A stretch of 64,000 nucleotides of DNA from assembly GCA_035578905.1 (NCBI GenBank), contig JAQJVL010002680.1, positions 22,326-86,325 of the forward strand, written 5' to 3'. The stretch is from Stictocephala bisonia (taxonomy: Eukaryota > Arthropoda > Insecta > Hemiptera > Membracidae). Shown piece after piece: positions 58,281 to 64,000 of this stretch. The translations under genes were made by a program, and so were the position numbers. Position 1 is the first letter of the stretch. Every line of letters begins with the position of its first letter. Below the pieces are notes generated by a model. The model worked only from the letters and a program-made list of their open reading frames with translations. It was not told the DNA's origin and did not search any database.

Positions 58281-60765
58281 GTTAAAGAAAGCCGTAGATG
58301 AGTACATGAAGGTAAGAGCGCATGTTAATAGTGTACTAAACAAAATATTGAGAAAAATTAAATAAAAAGTTAATTTAAATAGGTAGACTAACAGTGAATG
58401 TCAAATTATAAACAGATAATATAAAAAGAATTGCCCCTTCATTATTGTATAAATAATTAATTAAAAACGTGTATTGGTAAGAGCGCATGTTGACAATGTA
58501 TTTATTAAACATTCAGAACTATTAAATTCAAAATTAATTTAAATAGGTAGGCTAACAGTACGTGTGAGAAAGATTACGTGTGAGGGAGGCAACCAATCAG
58601 AGCGTAGCATTTGGGTGAAGAGCGTACGAAGGTAGCCGACAGTCGCCGGAAGAACATGTATAAAAGACCACCATCTTTTTACATTTTATATAGTATAACG
58701 GAGGAAAGGATAGGTTAGGAGTGTATTTTATATAGTATAAGAAGGGAAAGGCTGTCATCTTTGATCTGGTCACGTGACCGCTCTCGATCAATCAGAGGGC
58801 AGAAAAGTGAGGATGATTCGCCCATATATTATCTACCAACAGGAAAAAAGAAGAACAGGAAAACAGAAAAACAGAAAAACAGAAAAACATGAAAACAGAA
58901 AAACAGGAAAACAAGAAAACAGAAAAACAGGAAAACAGGAAAACAGAAAAACAGAAAAACAGAAAAACAAAAATACAGAAAAACAGAAAAACAGAAAAAC
59001 AGAAAAACAGAAAAACAGAAAAGCAGAAAAACAGAAAAACAGAAAAACAGAAAAACAGAAAAACAGAAAAACAGAAAAACAGAAAAACAGAAAAACAGAA
59101 AAACAGAAAAACAGAAAAACAGGAAAACAGAAAAACAGGAAAACAGGAAAACAGGAAAACAGAAAACAGGAAAACAGAAAAACATAAAAACATAAAAACA
59201 GAAAATAACCAGACGGGATTCCGTAAGAAGATGGATGAGAGCACAAGAGTGCAGGAGGTAGTAAATAGAAGAAGAAGGTCGGCTTTAGCGTCAGAAACGC
59301 ATTCACTTTCCGCAGCGGGGAAAGGAATGTGCGTCAAAGTCTGTCCCATAGAGTATAGATTTACTATAGAGTGTAAGAGAAAATAATGCATTTTATATAG
59401 TATAGCAAGGCTAATAGTGTATTTTATATAGTATAACAAGGGAATTTGGAGGGAAATGTGAGGTTAGGAAAAGTGAGGTTAGAAAATTTGGCGGGAAACA
59501 TGGAACAGAAAAACAGAAAAACAGGAAAACAGAAAAACAGAAAAACAGAAAAACAGAAAAACAGAAAAACAGAAAAACAGAAAAACAGAAAAACAGAAAA
59601 ACAGAAAAACAGAAAAACAGAAAAACAGAAAAACAGAAAAACAGAAAAACAGAAAAACAGGAAAACAGAAAAACAGGAAAACAGGAAAACAGGAAAACAG
59701 AAAACAGGAAAACAGAAAAACATAAAAACATAAAAACAGAAAATAACCAGACGGGATTCCGTAAGAAGATGGATGAGAGCACAAGAGTGCAGGAGGTAGT
59801 AAATAGAAGAAGAAGGTCGGCTTTAGCGTCAGAAACGCATTCACTTTCCGCAGCGGGGAAAGGAATGTGCGTCAAAGTCTGTCCCATAGAGTATAGATTT
59901 ACTATAGAGTGTAAGAGAAAATAATGCATTTTATATAGTATAGCAAGGCTAATAGTGTATTTTATATAGTATAACAAGGGAATTTGGAGGGAAATGTGAG
60001 GTTAGGAAAAGTGAGGTTAGAAAATTTGGCGGGAAACATGGGCACATCTTGGATGACGTCACAAAAAATGGACCAATCGGAGTATAGATTTACTATAGAG
60101 TATAAGAGAAAATAATGCATTTTATATAGTATAACAAGGCTAATAGTGTATTTTATATAGTATAACAAGGGAATGAAGGTTCCCGACAATCTCCGGGAAC
60201 CCCCGAAGGTATTCTCCGAAACAATCAATAACGCTTGGATCCGGCAGGTGGCTTCCCTACTCTCCGAAACAATCAATAACGTTTGGATCCGGCAGGTGGC
60301 CGCCGCCATAAAAATCAATCAAAATCAAATCAAAGTCAATCAAAATCAAATCAAAGTCAATCAAAGCCAACTAAAAATCGATTAAGGTCAATCAAAATCA
60401 AATCAAAGTCAATCAAAATCAAATCAAAGTCAATCAAAATCAAATCAAAGTCAATCAAAATCAAATCAAAGTCAATCAAAGCCCACTAAAAATCAATTAA
60501 GGTCAATCAAAATCAAATCAAAGCCCACTAAAAATCGATTAAGGTCAATCAAAATCAAATCAAAGCCCATTAAAAATCAATCAAAATCAATCAAAATCAA
60601 ATCAAAGCCCATTAAAAATCAATCAAAATCAATCAAAATCAAATCAAAATCAATCAAAATCAATCAAAATATCGATTAGGGTCACGTGACATTCCCCCAC
60701 CCCCCGTCGTATTTTGGACGAAAGTCGTACTTGGGACGTTGGTAAAGGAACATAACCCTTCTACT
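58281..60765. repeat. Right terminal inverted repeat of the Polinton-like element
   Basis: 2,485 bp, the reverse complement of 51,205-53,561. The 128-bp length difference is essentially accounted for by the outer octamer array (about 230 bp here against 107 bp on the left). In the outer 95 bp I find a single mismatch. It contains two GTCACGTGAC palindromes (58,769-58,778 and 60,681-60,690). Confidence 0.95.
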
Positions 60766-61445
60766 AAAGGAACTGCACATTTATCTACGTCATAATGTGT
60801 AAATATACTTCAATAAAGGTATTGCACATTTATCTAGTCATACTGCGTAAATATACTTCAAAAAAGGTATTGCACATTTATCTACGTCATACTGCGTAAA
60901 TATACTTCAATAAAGGTATTGCACAGTTATCTACGTCATACTGCGTAAATATACTTCAATAAAGGTATTGCACAGTTATCTACGTCACACTGCGTAAATA
61001 TACCTCAATAAAGGTATTGCACAGTTATCTACGTCACAATGCGTAAATATACTTGAATAAAAGTACTGCACAGTTATCTACGTCATACTGCATAAATATA
61101 CTTCAATAAAGGTATTGCACAGTTATCTACGTCACAATGCGTAAATATACTTGAATAATAGTACTGCACAGTTATCTACGTCATAATGCGTAAATATACC
61201 TCAATAAAGGTATTGCACAGTTATCTACGTCATACTGCGTAAATATACCTCAATAAAGGTATTGCACAGTTATCTACGTCATACTGCGTAAATATACTTC
61301 AATAAAGGTATTGCACAGTTATCTACGTCATACTGCGTAAATATACCTCAATAAAGGTATTGCACAGTTATCTACGTCACAATGCGTAAATATACTTGAA
61401 TAATAGTACTGCACAGTTATCTACGTCATAATGCGTAAATATACG
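60766..61445. repeat. 49-bp satellite, about 14 units
   Basis: Unit AAAGGTATTGCACAGTTATC then TACGTCATACTGCG and TAAATATACTTCAAT, with variants (CACAATGCG, TTGAATAATAGTACTG). It begins with the right target duplication AAAGGA (60,766-60,771) and continues the array broken at 51,204. Confidence 0.96.
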
Positions 61446-62300
61446 GGATACATTACTCACAAAAATGTTGACTTTAGTTGGTATTTTACTTGAAACGTTT
61501 GATTAGATAAAGGTATAGTTAGATTAGTGAATGCATCAATCATATGCAATAATGTAAATAGCAACGTCAATACTGTGTTTGTAGTTAATTATATAGAATG
61601 AAAATACTATATAATAACTACAAACTACTATATTAAATACATACGTAGAGGATTATTGGAAATTTTTCAGTCATATAATTGTTTGAGAACTTCTTTTTAA
61701 GGCATTGCATGTATCCAGATAATGTCAGATTTTATCAGCAAGTAATGTTATATAGCTGAACAAGTTTTTATTGAAATATTTAATTATTTTAAGAAATTTT
61801 AAATAAGAAAAGTGATTTAAGCGAAATATTTTACACTTATGTAGTTAAATAAGGTTCAAATCTTTAACTGAGTTAGCAGTGTTAATTCACCCGTAGAATA
61901 AAGTTCCATTTGAAGTATACACAAAAATACATATGTTATTATGTTGATATGAACCTTCTTATTGTAACATAATTTAATAAATTAGGAAACATTTGTTAAA
62001 TTTCCTATTTAAATTCATACCATAAATGTATTGTGATTATTATTTTATCTTAAAAGTTCTTGATTAATATGTTTTCACTGAAAATAATAAAAAATTTAAG
62101 AATATTAGGTATACTAATAATAAAGGAAAATATATCGTTGTCTTTTATATTCAAGGGTTTTCTTTGAATATTTACTTTTAAGTTTTGTAAATCTAATCAA
62201 AGTTAGAACTTACTGTACTATTTCAACAGCCTTCAATAATTCACCATTAAGTTGTAGGGATATGAATGTTAACGTACGCAGCAACAGTGTTAAACTCCAG
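61446..62300. other. Non-coding stretch
   Basis: AT-rich with no gene or repeat recognised. Confidence 0.6.
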
Positions 62301-62302
62301 AA

Positions 62303-64000
62303 CTGTCGTCGTTCATAATAGTTAAGGTAAGTGTCGTTGTTCATAATAGTTAAGATAAGTGTCGTCGTTCACAATAGTTAAGGTAAGTGTCGTCGTTCAT
62401 AATAGTTAAGGTAAGTGTCGTTGTTCATAATAGTTAAGATAAGTGTCGTCGTTCACAATAGTTAAGGTAAGTGTCGTCGTTCACAGTAGTTAAGGTAAGT
62501 GTCGTCGTTCACAGTAGGTAAGTGTCGTCGTTCACAATAGTTAAGGTAAGTGTCGTCGTTAACAATAGTTATGGTAAGTGTCGTCGTTCACAATAGATAA
62601 GGTAAGTGTCGTCGTTAACAATAGTTATGGTAAGTGTCGTCGTTCACAATAGTTAAGGTAAGTGTCGTCGTTCACAATAGTTAAGGTAAGTGTCGTCGTT
62701 CACAGTAGTTAAGGTAAGTGTCGTCGTTCACAGTAGTTATGGTAAGTGTCGTCGTTCACAATAGTTAAGGTAAGTGTCGTCGTTCACAATAGTTAAGGTA
62801 AGTGTCGTCGTTCATAGTAGTTATGGTAAGTGTCGTCGTTCACAATAGTTAAGGTAAGTGTCGTCGTTCACAATAGTTAAGATAAGTGTCGTCGTTCACA
62901 GTAGTTAAGGTAAGTGTCGTCGTTCACAATAGTTAAGGTAAGTGCCGTCGTTCACAATAGTTAAGGTAAGTATCGTCGTTCACAATAGTTAAGGTAAGTG
63001 TCGTCGTTCACAATAGTTAAGGTAAGTGTCGTCGTTCACAGTAGTTAAGGTAAGTGTCGTCGTTCACAGTAGTTAAGGCAAGTGTCGTCGTTCACAGTAG
63101 TTCAGGTAAGTGTCGTCGTTCACAGTAGTTAAGGTAAGTGTCGTCGTTCACAATTGTTAAGGTAAGTGTCGTCGTTCACAATAGTTAAGATAAGTGTCGT
63201 CGTTCACAATAGTTAAGGTAAGTGCCGTCGTTCACAATAGTTAAGGTAAGTGTCATCATTCACAATAGTTAAGGTAAGTGTCGTCGTTCACAATAGTTAA
63301 GGTAAGTGTCGTCGTTCACAGTAGTTAAGTCTCGTCGTTCACAATAGTTAAGGTTAGTGTCGTCGTTCACAATAGTTACAGTAAGTGTCATCATTCACAA
63401 TAGTTAAGGTAAGTGTCATCGTTCAGAATAGTTAAGGTAAGTGTCGTCGCTCACAATAGTTAAGGTAAGTGTCATCGTTCACAATAGTTAAGGTAAGTGT
63501 CGTCGTTCAAAATAGTTATGGTAAGTGTCGTCGTTCACAATAGTTAAGGTAAGTGTCGTCGTTCACAATAGTTAAGGTAAGTGTCATCGTTCACAATAGT
63601 TAAGGTAAGTGTCGTCGTTCAAAATAGTTATGGTAAGTGTCGTCGTTCACAATAGTTAAGGTAAGTGTCATCGTTCACAATAGTTAAGGTAAGTGTCGTT
63701 GTTCACAATAGTTAAAGTAAGTGTCGTCGTTCACAATAGTTAAGGTAAGTGTCATCGTTCACAATAGTTAAGGTAAGTGTCGTCGTTCAAAATAGTTATG
63801 GTAAGTGTTGTCGTTCACGATAGTTAAAGTAAGTGTCATCGTTCACAATAGTTAAGGTAAGTGTCATCGTTCACAATATTTAAGGGAAGTGTCTTCGTTC
63901 ACAATAGTTAAGGTAAGTGTCACCGTTCACAATAGTTAAGGTAAGTTTCGTCGTTCACAATAGTTAAGGTAAGTGTCGTCGTTCACAATAGTTAAGGTAA
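62303..64000. repeat. 28-bp tandem repeat, about 60 units, running off the window
   Basis: Unit GTTAAGGTAAGTGTCGTCGT then TCACAATA. Common variants are CACAGTAG, ATGGTAAG, AAGATAAG and CATCGTT. Each standard unit contains AAG|GTAAGT. The array continues past position 64,000. Confidence 0.97.

Larger units (their letters stand above)
51205..60765 (+). mobile_element. Maverick/Polinton-like element, 9,561 bp, probably non-autonomous
   Basis: Both ends carry the same terminal sequence (AGTAGAAGGGTTATGTTCC and its complement ending CTTCTACT). They are flanked by the direct repeat AAAGGA (51,199-51,204 and 60,766-60,771). Long TIRs, AG..CT termini, a 6-bp duplication and a protein-primed PolB gene are the published marks of Mavericks/Polintons. 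No integrase, packaging ATPase, protease or capsid gene was found, and the usual length is 15-20 kb, so this is a reduced copy. The insertion splits a unit of a 49-bp satellite: joining the flanks gives a normal unit. Confidence 0.88.

Noticed and set aside
51205..60765. Intact, autonomous Polinton or integrated virus
   Set aside because: No integrase, ATPase, protease or capsid frame, and PolB lacks its polymerase domain.
62303..64000. CRISPR array
   Set aside because: Contiguous 28-bp units with no unique spacers, in a eukaryotic context.

Overview
This is a eukaryotic, AT-rich, repeat-dominated window, most likely from an insect. The evidence is jockey-, CR1/L2- and RTE-like LINE fragments, tRNA-headed SINEs, MITEs, spliced-gene signals (GT-AG intron, AATAAA) and Maverick/Polinton-type protein-primed DNA polymerase B (PolB) sequences. 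Hemiptera is a guess from the style of the repeats only. No bacterial operon, CRISPR array or intact tRNA/rRNA gene was seen. Nearly all long reading frames are shadows of tandem repeats or decayed mobile elements.

Layout. (1) 1-11,150: a giant inverted duplication. Two arms of at least 4.3 kb (left arm cut by the window edge), with a spacer at about 4,311-5,057, carry the same decayed PolB gene in convergent orientation. Damage shared by both arms suggests the gene was dead before the duplication. (2) 11,150-21,360: AT-rich DNA with a foldback structure (17,535-19,935) whose left arm holds 17 copies of a 60-bp repeat, and one candidate Cys-containing exon. (3) 21,437-22,200 (minus): the best host gene, a two-exon gene for a secreted Gly/His-rich protein of 151 residues. 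(4) 22,395-36,240: LINE tails, jockey- and CR1/L2-like RT pseudogenes, MITEs, SINEs and a possible promoter/first exon. (5) 36,724-42,555: 36-, 87-, 15- and 32-bp tandem arrays around a nested DNA transposon with long TIRs. (6) 42,560-51,100: SINE, an RTE-like LINE with a 14-bp target duplication, jockey fragments, a foldback MITE and three identical 133-bp repeats.

(7) 51,205-60,765: the most notable object, a 9,561-bp Maverick/Polinton-like element. It has about 2.4-kb near-identical TIRs beginning AG and ending CT, and a 6-bp target duplication (AAAGGA), and it interrupts one unit of a 49-bp satellite. It carries two unknown minus-strand ORFs, a repeat-coded plus-strand ORF, a perfect 29-bp hairpin, and a PolB gene cut off at the inner edge of the right TIR. 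Its N-terminal PolB module is tandemly duplicated. Young TIRs with a broken polymerase suggest a non-autonomous copy mobilised in trans. (8) 60,772-64,000: the rest of the 49-bp satellite, unique AT-rich DNA, and a 28-bp array whose every unit carries a consensus 5' splice site.

The two PolB regions (1 and 7) share non-coding modules in different order, so they belong to one rearranging family.
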